A stretch of 37,905 nucleotides of DNA from Chloroflexota bacterium (GTDB taxonomy: Bacteria > Chloroflexota > Anaerolineae > Aggregatilineales > Phototrophicaceae). The notes below the pieces were generated by a model. That model was not told the DNA's origin. It saw only the letters and a program-made list of their open reading frames with translations, and made no database searches. Each line of letters begins with the position of its first letter. The first letter of the stretch is position 1. Shown here piece after piece: positions 1 to 9,253 of this stretch. The stretch covers positions 1 to 37,905 of the forward strand of contig JACAES010000159.1 in assembly GCA_013388735.1 (NCBI GenBank). The letters run 5' to 3'. Position numbers and translations under genes: made by a program.

Positions 1-1
1 A

Positions 2-118
2 GTAACCGTTGCTCCCGTGAGGGAGTGTCTTCACCCAAGACCATTATGCCGCGAAAGGAGCAAGAGCGCATTCATCCACCCGCTAAAGCTGGTGGTTTCC
101 TGCGCCAAATCTTATGAA
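2..118 (+). repeat. Terminal repeat copy A, IS200/IS605-like right end
   Basis: This 117-bp segment recurs at 37789-37905 in opposite orientation with one mismatch (G at 51; the other copy has the equivalent of A). It holds two hairpins. One has a CTCCC/GGGAG stem with a GTGA tetraloop (12-25). The other has CCACC/GGTGG arms around CGC-TAAA-GCT (76-95) and lies 23 nt before the repeat edge. A hairpin followed by a short tail to the element edge, with structured RNA upstream, is how IS200/IS605 right ends and their TnpB guide RNAs are built. No tnpA or tnpB lies inside the window, so the family assignment is inference. The repeat ends 4 bp before the stop codon of the sugar-binding protein gene. 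Confidence 0.75.
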
Positions 119-122
119 AGGT

Positions 123-1424
123 TTACTGCGGCAGCTGCGTATTGATGAATTCGCAGGCCTGCTGGGTGGCTTCTTCGACGCTCATGCCCAGGTCGAAGAT
201 GTTCACTACCAGCTCAGTGTTGATCTTATCCCAGATTTCGTCAAAGACCGTCACACCCTGCGAGTCCACCGTTGCATCCACAAACGCCTGGATGTTTACG
301 TTGGTATCCCCGAACGACGCAATCCACTGTTCCTGCATGGCCGGGTTGGCCGGGGCCACGCCGCCGGCATCGGCGAAGAACTTCTGGCCTTCGTCGCTCA
401 CCAGATACAGAATCAGGTTCGCCGCCAGCGCCGGGACTTCTGTCCGCGCCGAGGCCACGTAACCGACCGAGTGCAGAATCGAACGGCTGCGTCCGGTTTC
501 GGGGTTCACAGGCAAAGTCACTACGTCCCAGTTGAAAGTCGCCTGCTCGATAGCGGCCGGCAGCTTCCACGAGCCGCCGGCGACCATCGCCACTTTACCG
601 GCCAGCCAGAAGTTGAACGAGTCATCCGCCGACGCGCCGCCCACGATTGAAACGCTGGGCATGTATCCCTGGTCGTACAGGTCTTTCAGGTAGGTCAGCG
701 CCTCGATGCTGCCGGCGTCGGTCAGCGTACACTGCGTGCGCCCGGCCTCAACAATCGGCGTCGTGCCGGTGGCGGCAATCCAGTTCGGGTAACCGGCCTG
801 ATATTCCGCATAAACCGCCGCGCCGTACACGTCCGCTTCGGCATCGGTCAGTTTGGCGGCGTAATCCGCGAACTCATCCCACGTCCATTCCGCCGTCGGA
901 TATTCCAGGCCGGCAGCGTCGAACAGGTCTTTGTTATAGAAGATGGCGATGGTGTCCCAGTTCACCGGGCCGGCATACAGGTCGTTGTTTTCGCCCCAGC
1001 GATACGGGTCAATCATGCCCGAACCCCACAGGCTGGTGTCCACGCCGGCTTCGTCGTAATAGGATTGCAGGTCAAGCAGCGCGTCGTTGCTGGCATAGAA
1101 GAAGAAACGATCCTGCGACATGTTGAACACGTCCGGCAGATCACCGCCCGCCACGTTGGTCTTCAGCAGGTCCCAATACTGGCCCCAGGGCTGTACCTGA
1201 AGATCAACTTCCGCACCGGGGCAGTAATCGGCTTTCCAGGCTTCGATGGCGCTGCCGATGACCTGCGCCCAGTTTTCGTCCCACACCCACATCGTCAGCG
1301 CGCCCGGTTCGGCGCACGGCTGCGCGGCGATGGCTGCCTCGTCCTGAGCCTGAACACCCGCGAACGACAGGAGCAGAAGCAACAGAACCGCAAATAACAT
1401 CAACCGACGTTTATCGTTCATCAC
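123..1424 (-). CDS. ABC transporter sugar-binding protein (family 1)
   Basis: This is a periplasmic or cell-surface solute-binding protein of the MalE/UgpB type, 433 aa, the usual length for the family. It has a basic N-terminus, a Leu-rich hydrophobic core and a likely signal peptidase I site after GVQA near residue 26; there is no lipobox Cys. The mature part has typical features such as an early TMWVWD strand, DLPDVFNM and a GPVNWDTIAIFYNKDLF segment. The first codon is GTG (1424-1422), followed directly by an ATG. A TAAGGAGG ribosome site at 1440-1433 sits 8 nt before the GTG, which favours the GTG start. No permease genes are visible; they may lie beyond the repeat at the left edge. The pentose and polyol genes upstream suggest a carbohydrate ligand, but the exact sugar cannot be read from sequence. 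Confidence 0.9.
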   Translation of the reverse strand: MMNDKRRLMLFAVLLLLLLSFAGVQAQDEAAIAAQPCAEPGALTMWVWDENWAQVIGSAIEAWKADYCPGAEVDLQVQPWGQYWDLLKTNVAGGDLPDVFNMSQDRFFFYASNDALLDLQSYYDEAGVDTSLWGSGMIDPYRWGENNDLYAGPVNWDTIAIFYNKDLFDAAGLEYPTAEWTWDEFADYAAKLTDAEADVYGAAVYAEYQAGYPNWIAATGTTPIVEAGRTQCTLTDAGSIEALTYLKDLYDQGYMPSVSIVGGASADDSFNFWLAGKVAMVAGGSWKLPAAIEQATFNWDVVTLPVNPETGRSRSILHSVGYVASARTEVPALAANLILYLVSDEGQKFFADAGGVAPANPAMQEQWIASFGDTNVNIQAFVDATVDSQGVTVFDEIWDKINTELVVNIFDLGMSVEEATQQACEFINTQLPQ

Positions 1425-1483
1425 TGCACATGCCTCCTTAATTTGAAAATTTGAATGAACATCTGTTTACTGCTGTACAGGTC

Positions 1484-1489
1484 ATTATA
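1484..1489 (-). promoter_or_regulatory. -10 element for sugar-binding protein gene
   Basis: A perfect TATAAT reads on the minus strand about 60 bp upstream of the start codon. No good -35 hexamer is found 16-18 bp further upstream, which would fit a promoter that depends on an activator. The 8-bp palindrome CTGTACAG lies just downstream, at 1473-1480. Confidence 0.45.
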
Positions 1490-1535
1490 ATACACCAATC
1501 AGGAGCGCAGGCCATAGTGCTGCCTGATACCACCT

Positions 1536-1976
1536 CTATTCATCCAGCGCCTTCCCGCCTGACCAGGTACCCAGATCAGACGCCGCGTCACCGGGCGGCG
1601 CAGCCTGCGGCAGGTTCAGACCCCGACCGTTGCTTTCGGCAACGGCAGGCTGTTTTTTCACCGCCTCAGCGTTGACTTTGGCTCTGGTTTCTTCCAGCGT
1701 TTCCCGCAGCGGACGAGTCACCGGGTCAAGCGCTTTGTTAATCTGGCGGTTCAGTTTGGCGCGCGTGGGCGGCTCTTTCGGCAGATCAACCTCCATGCCG
1801 GCTTCCTTCATTTCCTGCTGGATGTACATCATGGTTTCACCCCACAGCGCCCGCAGTTTGGCCGTGTATTTTCCCATCAGGTAAGCCCACTGCATCATGC
1901 GTTTCGGCCCCGCCACGATCAGCGCGATGATGAAAATGGCGATGAATTCAGCGCCGCCAACGCCCAGGATTTCCAT
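1536..1976 (-). CDS. TatA/TatB-like protein
   Basis: The 146-aa protein has the architecture of Sec-independent translocase subunits TatA and TatB. It has a very short N-terminus, one transmembrane helix (about residues 8-23), a GPKR hinge, then an amphipathic helix and a charged, Pro-rich tail. The Glu at residue 10 just before the helix matches the polar residue seen in TatB/TatA. In Tat systems these proteins work with TatC to export folded proteins; no tatC lies in the window. It sits between araB and the sugar-binding protein gene on the same strand, so it may be co-transcribed with them. The ribosome site is weak (GAGGTG). It could equally be a TatA paralogue, so no gene symbol is given. 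Confidence 0.75.
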   Translation of the reverse strand: MEILGVGGAEFIAIFIIALIVAGPKRMMQWAYLMGKYTAKLRALWGETMMYIQQEMKEAGMEVDLPKEPPTRAKLNRQINKALDPVTRPLRETLEETRAKVNAEAVKKQPAVAESNGRGLNLPQAAPPGDAASDLGTWSGGKALDE

Positions 1977-2055
1977 AACAACACCTCGCCAGGATTAACC
2001 CGCCTGAGATTGTATCTCAGGTGGGCCGCACTGCAAACCGTTTCTTCAGTCCCGG

Positions 2056-3705
2056 TCAGGCGCGCGCGCGGCGCTTGATCTGTTTGAGCCGCTTCATCAC
2101 ATCGTTCTGGCCGCGACCGAAATAATCATACAGGATTTTGTACTCGTGATACAGCTCATCATAGACGGCCTTGTTTTCGGCGATTGGCTCTACTACTTCA
2201 TCCTTGAGCTTGCCCATTTTTTCCGCCGCTGCCGCGATGTCCGGGTAAAGCCCCGCCGCGACTGCCGCGTGCATGGCCGAACCCAGCGCCGGCGCCTGCG
2301 ACGAGCCGGACAGCCGGAAGCTGCGCCCGGTCACGTCGGCGTAAATCTGGCGCAGCATGGCGTTTTTCTCCGGCAGGCCGCCCGCCGCGATCAGTTCGTC
2401 TACGGCGATACCACGTTCCTCAAACGCCTCGATGATGATGCGCGTCCCAAAAGCGGTGGCCTCGATCAGCGCCCGGTAGATGTCCGGCGCGCGGGTCGCC
2501 AGCGTTGCGCCCACCAGCAGGCCGGTCAGATCGGCGTCTACCAGCACCGAACGATTGCCGTTCCACCAGTCCAGCGCAACCAGGCCATGTTCGCCCGGTT
2601 TTTGTTTGGCGGCCTCGCGCTCAAGATACTGATGCAGGTCTAAACCGGCTGCTTTGGCCGCCTCGTGATATTCCGGCGGGACGGCGTTATCCACGAACCA
2701 GGCGAAGATGTCACCCACGCCGCTCTGCCCGGCTTCGTAACCCCACAGCCCCGGCACGATGCCGCCGTCCACCACGCCGCACATACCCTCGACCGGCTGC
2801 AAGCTGTCGCCGCTCATGATGTGGCAGGTGGACGTTCCCATAATCATCACCATCTGGCCGGGTCTGACGGCTTTCACGGCGGGCGCGGTCACGTGCGCGT
2901 CCACGTTCGCCACCGCCACCGCCGTCCCCGGCAGCAGACCCGTCCAGGCCGCCGCCTGCTCGGTTAAACCACCAGCTTTGCCGCCCAGCGGCGCGAACTC
3001 GCGGCTCATCTTCGTATCCACCACGTCGGCAAAACGCGGGTCGAGCGCGGCGAAATAATCCCGCGAGGGGTACGTGCCGTTCTGCACGATGGCTTTATAC
3101 CCGGCAGTGCAGGTGTTGCGCGTTTCGACGCCGCACAACTGCCAGATAATCCAGTCTGCCGCTTCGATTAACCGCTCTGCCGCGTCGTACACTTCTGGCG
3201 CTTCCTGTAAAATCTGGAGCGCCTTGCTGAAGAACCATTCGGACGAAATTTTGCCGCCGTAAAGGTCAAGCCAGGACTCGCCCATGCGGCGCGCTGTCTC
3301 GTTAATCTGGTCGGCCTGCGGCTGCGAGGCATGATGTTTCCAGAGTTTAACCCAGGCATGAGGGTTGGCGCGCCATTCCGGCAGGGTGCATAAGGGCGTA
3401 CCGTCCCGTCTGGTAGGCATCATCGTGCAGGCGGTGAAGTCAATGCCCAGGCCAACCACTTCTTCCGGTTTGACGCCGCTCTGCTTTAACACAGCCGGGA
3501 TGGTTTGTTTGAGGACTTCGATATAATCCATCGGGTCTTGCAGCGCCCAATCCGGCGGCAGCGGTTGGCCGCTGCCCGGCAGGCGTTCGTCAATAACCCC
3601 GTTGCCGTAGGCGTGGACGGCAGAGGCAACCTCGCGCCCGTCGCGCGCGTCCACCAGCACAGCCCGCCCCGACTCGGTACCATAATCCAGGCCAATTGTA
3701 TACAT
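2056..3705 (-). CDS. araB: Ribulokinase
   Basis: This FGGY-family carbohydrate kinase phosphorylates L-ribulose to L-ribulose 5-phosphate with ATP in the cytoplasm. At 549 aa it has the length of AraB (about 550-570) rather than xylulokinase (about 490-500). The N-terminal phosphate-binding segment GLDYGTESGRAVLVD, the GIDFTACTMMP segment and the GTSTCHIM and AAGGLPEKN motifs of the second actin-like domain are all present. The start ATG has AAAGGAT upstream with 8-nt spacing. It is the fourth kinase/dehydrogenase-type gene on the minus strand after xylB, the ABM protein and the dehydrogenase. No araA or araD is in the window, so the source of ribulose is unknown; other five-carbon ketoses are possible substrates. 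Confidence 0.92.
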   Translation of the reverse strand: MYTIGLDYGTESGRAVLVDARDGREVASAVHAYGNGVIDERLPGSGQPLPPDWALQDPMDYIEVLKQTIPAVLKQSGVKPEEVVGLGIDFTACTMMPTRRDGTPLCTLPEWRANPHAWVKLWKHHASQPQADQINETARRMGESWLDLYGGKISSEWFFSKALQILQEAPEVYDAAERLIEAADWIIWQLCGVETRNTCTAGYKAIVQNGTYPSRDYFAALDPRFADVVDTKMSREFAPLGGKAGGLTEQAAAWTGLLPGTAVAVANVDAHVTAPAVKAVRPGQMVMIMGTSTCHIMSGDSLQPVEGMCGVVDGGIVPGLWGYEAGQSGVGDIFAWFVDNAVPPEYHEAAKAAGLDLHQYLEREAAKQKPGEHGLVALDWWNGNRSVLVDADLTGLLVGATLATRAPDIYRALIEATAFGTRIIIEAFEERGIAVDELIAAGGLPEKNAMLRQIYADVTGRSFRLSGSSQAPALGSAMHAAVAAGLYPDIAAAAEKMGKLKDEVVEPIAENKAVYDELYHEYKILYDYFGRGQNDVMKRLKQIKRRARA

Positions 3706-3753
3706 TGTATTGTATCCTTTGATCCTCGCCTTAAATGGTTCAATGTTCGTTGA

Positions 3754-3767
3754 GGGGCTTCAGCCCC
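3754..3767. repeat. GC-rich hairpin between dehydrogenase and araB
   Basis: GGGGC-TTCA-GCCCC forms a 5-bp hairpin in the 83-bp gap between the dehydrogenase stop and the araB start. Its flanks (a T-rich side and CGTTGA) are like short dispersed repeats common in this kind of genome. It may act as a processing or attenuation hairpin, but no U-tract follows directly. Confidence 0.4.
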
Positions 3768-3788
3768 GCTTTTAACGACGATAAAGCC

Positions 3789-4826
3789 TCAGCGGGCGTT
3801 CGGCAGGATGATCGCGCGTACCACGCCGTCTTCATACAGCGCGGCGGTTTCAAACGCCTGCCGGGTCTGTTCCAAGCTGTAGCGATGCGTCGCCAGGCCA
3901 TCCAGGTCTACCTGCCCGCTGGCGGCCAGGGCGATTGCCGCCGGGTAGGTGTGTTTCATGCGACGCGATGAACGAATGAGCAGTTCCTTGCGCCGGGCTG
4001 CCGAAGCGCGAAAGCCGATGAAATCTTCAACCGGGATGCCGACAATAATCACGCGCCCGCCATAACGCGCGATTTCGACGCACTGGTTGGTCGTGCCGGC
4101 CGCCCAGGCCGCTTCAATCGCCACGTCCACGCCGCGTTTGCCGGTTGCGCGCAGCACTTCGGCCACCACGTCGGCCGCATCAATATTGATGACCACATCC
4201 GCGCCATAAGCGGCGGCCTGTTCCAGACGCCAGGGGTATCGGTCGGAGGCGAAAATGCGCCGCGCCCCGGCCAGCCGCGCCAACCGGATGATGAGCAGGC
4301 CAATCCCACCGCAGCCCAGAACGGCCACATCATCGCCGATCTGGATGTCCGCCAGGCGGCTGGCGTGCAGCGCCACGCCCAGCGGCTCCAGCAGCGCCGC
4401 GCCGGTATCCGTGATCGGCTCCGGCACCGGCACACATAAATGCGCCGGATAAACCATGCGCTCTCGCAGCGCGCCATGATACGGATACAAACCCATAAAT
4501 GCGATGTTCGGACACAGATGCGGGTCGCCAGCCTGGCAGCTTTCGCAGACGCCGCAGGGCGTGGCCGGGTCAATTGCGACACGCTGGCCGGGGCGCAGGT
4601 CGCTGCCCGGCCCGACGGCCACGACGATGCCCGCCGCCTCATGACCCAGTGTGATCGGCTCTGTGGCCGTCACGCCGCCCACATCGCCATACAGGTAAAT
4701 GTGCAGGTCGCTCCCGCAGACGCCGACCGCCGTCACATCCAGCAGCGCCTCGCCGGGGCCCGGTTCGGCATCCGGCACGTCGGCCACGCGAATATCACGC
4801 GCCGCATGAAAAAATGTCGCCTTCAC
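3789..4826 (-). CDS. Zinc-dependent polyol-type dehydrogenase (MDR family)
   Basis: This 345-aa medium-chain dehydrogenase/reductase belongs to the sorbitol, xylitol and threonine dehydrogenase group. The catalytic zinc ligands are in CGSD (about residues 37-40) and GHEAAG (about 62-67). The four-Cys structural zinc loop runs from PCGVC to HLC (about 91-107). The NAD-binding glycine motif is GCGGIG (about 170-175). The start is GTG at 4826, chosen because AAAGGAAA lies 8 nt upstream. It lies between xylB and araB, so oxidation of a pentitol such as xylitol or arabitol to a ketose that XylB or AraB then phosphorylates is the most economical reading. Substrate cannot be fixed from sequence; L-threonine or other secondary alcohols remain possible. 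Confidence 0.88.
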   Translation of the reverse strand: MKATFFHAARDIRVADVPDAEPGPGEALLDVTAVGVCGSDLHIYLYGDVGGVTATEPITLGHEAAGIVVAVGPGSDLRPGQRVAIDPATPCGVCESCQAGDPHLCPNIAFMGLYPYHGALRERMVYPAHLCVPVPEPITDTGAALLEPLGVALHASRLADIQIGDDVAVLGCGGIGLLIIRLARLAGARRIFASDRYPWRLEQAAAYGADVVINIDAADVVAEVLRATGKRGVDVAIEAAWAAGTTNQCVEIARYGGRVIIVGIPVEDFIGFRASAARRKELLIRSSRRMKHTYPAAIALAASGQVDLDGLATHRYSLEQTRQAFETAALYEDGVVRAIILPNAR

Positions 4827-4844
4827 GCCTGGTTTCCTTTCACC

Positions 4845-5153
4845 TCAGCCCCACCCGGCATCATCCGGGAAAATACTGCCGTAGCGCACGCCGACCCGCG
4901 GTTCGGCCATCATATCCACAACAACCTCGCGCCAGCGGTTATAGTGCGCCGTTTCCTTGTGCCGGGCGGGCGCGTCCTCATCCCGGTAGGCTTCAATCAG
5001 CGTGAAGCGCGTCGGGTCGTCCGCCTGCTGGATGAAATCAAACCGCGCGATCCCCGGCTCCTGAATGCTGTTCCGCACGTTCTCCAGTGTCGCTTCGATA
5101 AACGCTTCCAGATACTCCGGCTTGACGTGAATATGGACGAGCGTCACCAACAT
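4845..5153 (-). CDS. ABM-fold small protein (LsrG/YgiN-like)
   Basis: The 102-aa protein fits the antibiotic biosynthesis monooxygenase fold, a ferredoxin-like dimer. It has an N-terminal strand ([13 protein letters not shown]), the EPGIARFDF segment, then the [10 protein letters not shown] strand and an [10 protein letters not shown] helix, which together are the family hallmarks. Relatives include LsrG, which isomerises phospho-AI-2, and quinol monooxygenases. A strong ribosome site (GGGGAGG) precedes the ATG by 8 nt. It sits 14 bp after the xylB stop and 18 bp before the dehydrogenase start, so it is almost certainly in the same operon. A role in handling a sugar-derived or quinone-like intermediate is possible but unproven. 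Confidence 0.85.
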   Translation of the reverse strand: MLVTLVHIHVKPEYLEAFIEATLENVRNSIQEPGIARFDFIQQADDPTRFTLIEAYRDEDAPARHKETAHYNRWREVVVDMMAEPRVGVRYGSIFPDDAGWG

Positions 5154-5167
5154 ACGATTCCCCTCCC

Positions 5168-6667
5168 CTATGACTCAAACGCGGACAGCGCGGCAAACGT
5201 CTCCCGCAGGGCGGGATACAGACCGCGAAACGCCGGGTACAGCCGCCGGTAATCGGCCACGCCATCTGCCATCGGCTGGATTTCGTCCACGCGGCGAACC
5301 ATCTGCGCGCAGGCCGACGGCACATCCGGCCATGCGCCTGCCCCGACTGCCGCCAGAATCGCCGCGCCGAAGGCCGCGCCTTCGCTGGTATTGACGGTAT
5401 ACAGCGGCATCCCCATGATGTCGGTGATGATCTGCCGCCAGACCGGGCTGTTGGCCGCGCCGCCGCTGACCACCGCTTCCGCCGGGTTAACGCCCAGCGC
5501 GCGCAGCAGTTCCAGCAGATCACGCATGGCAAAAGCGACGCCTTCCATCACCGAACGCACCATATGCGGCAGGCCATGCCGCAGCGTCAGCCCGACGAAC
5601 GCGCCGCGCGCCAGCGGATCGGGATAAGGATGGCGTTCGCCGGTCAGGTACGGCGCGAACACCAGCCCCAGTGCGCCGCGCGGTACGGCAGTCGCCTTCT
5701 GGTTGAGATCATCATAACTGCTTTCCGGGGTCAGTTCATCGTGCAGCCAGCGCAGGCAGCCCGCCGCGCTCAACATCACACCCATATGGAACCACGTCCC
5801 CGGCATCGGGCCGCAGAAGGTATGCAGGCGGCCATCCGGCTCCGGCGCGTAGCGGTCGCTGACAGCGTAGGCTACGCCGGACGTACCTACTGTCAGGCTG
5901 CACTGCCCCATCGAAACGATGCCGTTGCCGACCCCGCCCGCCGGCTGATCGCCCGCGCCGCCCACAATCGGCGTGCCGGGCCGCAGACCGGTGGCCGCCG
6001 CGCCGTCCTCGCCGACGACGGCGCTCACATCGGTGGATTCGCACAGGTCGGGCAGCCAGCGGCGCGGGATGTCACAGGCCGCCAGCACGTCATCCGACCA
6101 ATCGCGTTTGCCGATGTCCATCGCGCCGAAGCCGGAGCCGTCGGCCACGTCCATCACATACGCGCCGCTCAGTTTGTAGCGAATATAGTCCTTCGGCAGC
6201 AGCACGTGGGCGATCTGCCCGTAGATGTCCGGCTCGTTTTCGCGCATCCAGACCAGTTTGGGCGCGGTGAAACCGGGCGGCAGAATGCTGCCGATGATCT
6301 GGTACAGGCGTTTTTCGCCCACCCTGCGCGTGATCGCTTCGCACTGCGGGCCGCTGCGCTGGTCATTCCACAAAATCGCCGGGCGCAGCGGGCGGCCTTC
6401 CGTGTCCAGGGCGGTCAGGCCGTGCATCTGGCCGGTCAGGCCGATGGCCGCAATCTGGTCGGCAGGCACCACCTCAAGCACGTCATGGAGCGCCTGGCAG
6501 GTGGCCTGCCACCAGTCATCGGGATTCTGTTCCGACCACAGCGGGCGGGGCGTCGAAAGCGGATGGGGATAACTTTTGCTGACTAACACCGCCCCCTGGT
6601 CGTCAATAATCAGTGCCTTCGAGGCCGTTGTACTGACATCAATGCCGATGAAATAATTCGGGGACAT
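5168..6667 (-). CDS. xylB: Xylulokinase
   Basis: This FGGY-family kinase phosphorylates D-xylulose to D-xylulose 5-phosphate for the pentose phosphate pathway. At 499 aa it has XylB length. Visible motifs are [15 protein letters not shown] at the N-terminus, the xylulokinase signature GLTGQMHGL (about residues 77-85), WNDQRS, the [14 protein letters not shown] segment with the likely catalytic Asp, and [14 protein letters not shown] near the C-terminus. The ABM gene and the polyol-type dehydrogenase follow closely on the same strand. The ribosome site (GAGGG) is close to the ATG. No xylose isomerase is visible, so xylulose may come from the neighbouring dehydrogenase acting on a pentitol. Confidence 0.93.
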   Translation of the reverse strand: MSPNYFIGIDVSTTASKALIIDDQGAVLVSKSYPHPLSTPRPLWSEQNPDDWWQATCQALHDVLEVVPADQIAAIGLTGQMHGLTALDTEGRPLRPAILWNDQRSGPQCEAITRRVGEKRLYQIIGSILPPGFTAPKLVWMRENEPDIYGQIAHVLLPKDYIRYKLSGAYVMDVADGSGFGAMDIGKRDWSDDVLAACDIPRRWLPDLCESTDVSAVVGEDGAAATGLRPGTPIVGGAGDQPAGGVGNGIVSMGQCSLTVGTSGVAYAVSDRYAPEPDGRLHTFCGPMPGTWFHMGVMLSAAGCLRWLHDELTPESSYDDLNQKATAVPRGALGLVFAPYLTGERHPYPDPLARGAFVGLTLRHGLPHMVRSVMEGVAFAMRDLLELLRALGVNPAEAVVSGGAANSPVWRQIITDIMGMPLYTVNTSEGAAFGAAILAAVGAGAWPDVPSACAQMVRRVDEIQPMADGVADYRRLYPAFRGLYPALRETFAALSAFES

Positions 6668-6820
6668 TTTCCCTCACCATGCAGAAAAAAGCATTTATCC
6701 GGCGACAAGTTTAACCCACAATTCGCCGCCATCAAAACGCCATCATCATGTTTTGAAAGTGTCACCCGTCATGTCCGTATTTGATTATGTATCCAACTGT
6801 TTTAAACCCGCCCGATGGGT

Positions 6821-8053
6821 TCAAGCGGTATCGCGTCCCTGCTCCAGATACGCTTCGTACAGACGCGCCAGATGCGCAAGCGGCGCGCGGTAGTATTCGT
6901 CCGGCGTGATGTCCAACGGCACGCGGCGGACGGCCTCTTTGACGACCGGACGCTGCGCCGCAAAATCCTTTATCACCTGGGCATGAGGTTTGAGCGAGCC
7001 GTCCGGGCGCACTAGGCCGAAGAAGCGTTCATGTTTCGACTCCAGGCAGGGCGGTTTGTCCCACAGTTCCGGGATGTAATCCGCGAAACACCACACCATC
7101 GCGCCCGTAGCCCCCACCTCCACCAGCCGGGGCAGCACCTCGGCCAGATATGCCGCCAGGTCATCTTCCGAAGCCATGAACTGCGTGCGCGGCTGCCCGT
7201 AGGCCGTCCATTCCCAGACTTCAGACTCCTTGCCGGGCGTGTTGGTGCAGCCGCCGAACTCCTCCATCAGCGTTGGTTTGCCGCACAGCGCCGAAGTCAG
7301 CGCGCAGGTGAACGGCACGACATCGGGATCAAGCGGGCTGCGCGACCAGGGCAGATACATCGGGTAGGCGTGCATCACCGCAACATCGGTTTCGGCATAC
7401 ACCTGGTCAATGCGGAAGCCGTTATCCTCGTGCAGGTTGGCGATGTGCAGCCCGTAAGTGATCGGATGTTTTGTGTCCAGCGCGCGAATCAGGCTAACCA
7501 TTTCCCGAACCCAGGCGCGGCCATAATCAGCATCCGGCGGCCAGGCGAACAGATCGGGTTCGTTGCCCAGGTTCCACATCCACACCGCCGGATGGTCTTT
7601 GAACGCGCCGACGAGCGACCGAAGCATCAGCCGTTCGGCTTCCAGCGCCGTCGGGTCGGTGTACATGTTGCGGTAGCCGCCGTTAAAAATGCCGTCCCGG
7701 CTGACGACCTGCCGCACATACCGCGACGGAATGGGCAGACCGGCATCCAGCAGCCAGCGCGGAGACCAGTTCGGGCCGCTCATGTGGCCGGTGAAAAACG
7801 TCACGTCCAGCCCCAGGCCGGCTTCGGCAGCCAGATCACATACCGTCGCAAAGTTTTTCATACTCTCGACGGAAACCGCGCCCGGCTCTGGCTGAAAATC
7901 ATCCCACAGCAGAAACAACCGCACCACATTCAGTCCCAATTCCTGAATCAGCGCGAATTCCTCACGCACTTCTCCGGCGTCAAAATCCGACCACCAGTAC
8001 ATCGCCTTGCGGCGCGGCCAGTAGTTAACGCCCAGCACAAACGGTTCGGTCAT
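6821..8053 (-). CDS. GH5-like glycoside hydrolase (cytoplasmic)
   Basis: The 410-aa protein is a TIM-barrel glycosidase of clan GH-A, closest in appearance to GH5 cellulase/mannanase relatives. The acid/base Glu is in WNLGNEPDLF (E165) and the nucleophile in TLMEEFGG (E265). The beta-4 and beta-7 strand contexts match GH-A. There is no signal peptide, so it acts on imported oligosaccharides or intracellular glycans. It lies downstream of the lacI-type regulator on the same strand, with an intrinsic terminator between them. Neighbouring GH38 mannosidase and CE7 esterase genes point to hemicellulose or mannose-containing glycans, but a beta-glucosidic substrate is also possible. Confidence 0.85.
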   Translation of the reverse strand: MTEPFVLGVNYWPRRKAMYWWSDFDAGEVREEFALIQELGLNVVRLFLLWDDFQPEPGAVSVESMKNFATVCDLAAEAGLGLDVTFFTGHMSGPNWSPRWLLDAGLPIPSRYVRQVVSRDGIFNGGYRNMYTDPTALEAERLMLRSLVGAFKDHPAVWMWNLGNEPDLFAWPPDADYGRAWVREMVSLIRALDTKHPITYGLHIANLHEDNGFRIDQVYAETDVAVMHAYPMYLPWSRSPLDPDVVPFTCALTSALCGKPTLMEEFGGCTNTPGKESEVWEWTAYGQPRTQFMASEDDLAAYLAEVLPRLVEVGATGAMVWCFADYIPELWDKPPCLESKHERFFGLVRPDGSLKPHAQVIKDFAAQRPVVKEAVRRVPLDITPDEYYRAPLAHLARLYEAYLEQGRDTA

Positions 8054-8076
8054 AAAAACCTGTCCTCTTCACACAG

Positions 8077-8096
8077 AAAAAAAGCGCACCCGGCGC
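8077..8096 (-). terminator. Intrinsic terminator after the LacI-type gene
   Basis: On the minus strand a GCGC-CGGGT-GCGC hairpin is followed by seven Ts. It lies 72 bp after the regulator stop and 24 bp before the GH5-like start. The stem is short, so partial read-through into the glycosidase gene is plausible. Confidence 0.55.
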
Positions 8097-8168
8097 GGCG
8101 TTGACAATTCCGCGACCGGCAGCATAGATTAACCCGAAGTATATCGCGGCGCAGTGGATTGCACACTT

Positions 8169-9224
8169 TCACCCATGCAGGTTAGCCATATCCTGAGCAT
8201 TCAGCGCGCCGCACGACTGGCGAATGACCAGGTGCGTCGGCAGGAGAACCTGCTGTGGTTCAGGCACGCTGCCCTCGATCAGACCCAGCAGCAGGCGCGT
8301 TGCATAAGCGCCCTTCTCTCGAATGGGATGGTGTATGGTTGTAAGCTGCGGTGTCGTCGCAGTAGCCGCCGGCAGGTCATCAAATCCGACGACCGCCATA
8401 TCCTGAGGAACGCAGACGCCGGCTTCGCGCAGGGTTTGCAGCACACCGAGGGCAATCTGGTCGCTGGCGGCAAAAACGGCGTCTAAGCCGAGCGGCAGCA
8501 GGGACTTCATGGCTCGCTGCCCGGTATCAGTGTTAAACTCACCATATACGATCCATCGCGGATCAACGGCCAGCCCAGCCGCTTCCATCGCCTGCTGGTA
8601 GCCGATCACACGATCATGGCTGTCGGTGTTAAGCAACGGGCCGGTGATGATTGCAATCTTTCGGCGGCCCAATTGAATCAGGTGTTCGACGGCGGTGCGG
8701 GCTGCCTGAACGTTATCAATGGTGACATAGCTGACCCGCTCCGCAAAATGGCGCGGACGTTCGATGGTCACGAATAAAGCCGGTGTATCCACCAGACGCG
8801 CGATCAGCGGATGGCTGGCCGAAGCCGAAAGCAGCACCAAACCATCGGCCAGATGATTGTGCGAAATCTGGCGATGAAACGACTCGTGGTTTTCGCCTTC
8901 GCCGCTGCCGCCCAGCCACAGCAGCGTGCTGTAATTCTGCTGGTTAGCCACCTCGGCTATACCCTGAATAAGCGTTGGGAAATAAGCCGAGGGATCATCA
9001 AAAAAAACGGCTGCCGTCTGGGAAACAACAATGCCTAAAATCTGCGTCCGTTGGGTAGCCAACATGCGCGCGATCTGATTCGGGTGAAATTTCTGCTCCT
9101 GGATGACCTGCCAGACCTTCTCGCGGGTGGCAGGGCTGACGTTGGGATGGTGATTGATAACTCTGGAGACGGTAGACCGGGACACCCCGGCTAAACGAGC
9201 AATGTCTTCCAAATTCAGGTTCAT
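8169..9224 (-). CDS. LacI-family transcriptional regulator
   Basis: This 351-aa repressor has an N-terminal LacI helix-turn-helix (about residues 4-50: LEDIARLAGVSRSTVSRVIN followed by the hinge helix region NQIARMLAT). A periplasmic-binding-protein-like sensor domain follows (GIVVSQ, VGFDDLP, TTIHHPIREKG). Length is typical. It probably senses a sugar released by the neighbouring glycosidases. A perfect 16-bp palindrome lies 30 bp upstream of the start, just downstream of its own -10 box, so autoregulation is expected. It is transcribed away from the GH38 and CE7 genes and in the same direction as the GH5-like and sugar kinase genes. Confidence 0.95.
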   Translation of the reverse strand: MNLNLEDIARLAGVSRSTVSRVINHHPNVSPATREKVWQVIQEQKFHPNQIARMLATQRTQILGIVVSQTAAVFFDDPSAYFPTLIQGIAEVANQQNYSTLLWLGGSGEGENHESFHRQISHNHLADGLVLLSASASHPLIARLVDTPALFVTIERPRHFAERVSYVTIDNVQAARTAVEHLIQLGRRKIAIITGPLLNTDSHDRVIGYQQAMEAAGLAVDPRWIVYGEFNTDTGQRAMKSLLPLGLDAVFAASDQIALGVLQTLREAGVCVPQDMAVVGFDDLPAATATTPQLTTIHHPIREKGAYATRLLLGLIEGSVPEPQQVLLPTHLVIRQSCGALNAQDMANLHG

Positions 9225-9253
9225 TAGTCAAAAGCTTTTCTAAAGTATAAATG

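Noticed and set aside
6668..6820. Regulatory RNA or strong promoter ahead of xylB
   Set aside because: Only a weak TTGATG/TAAACT pair and short dyads are seen; nothing strong enough to report as a feature.
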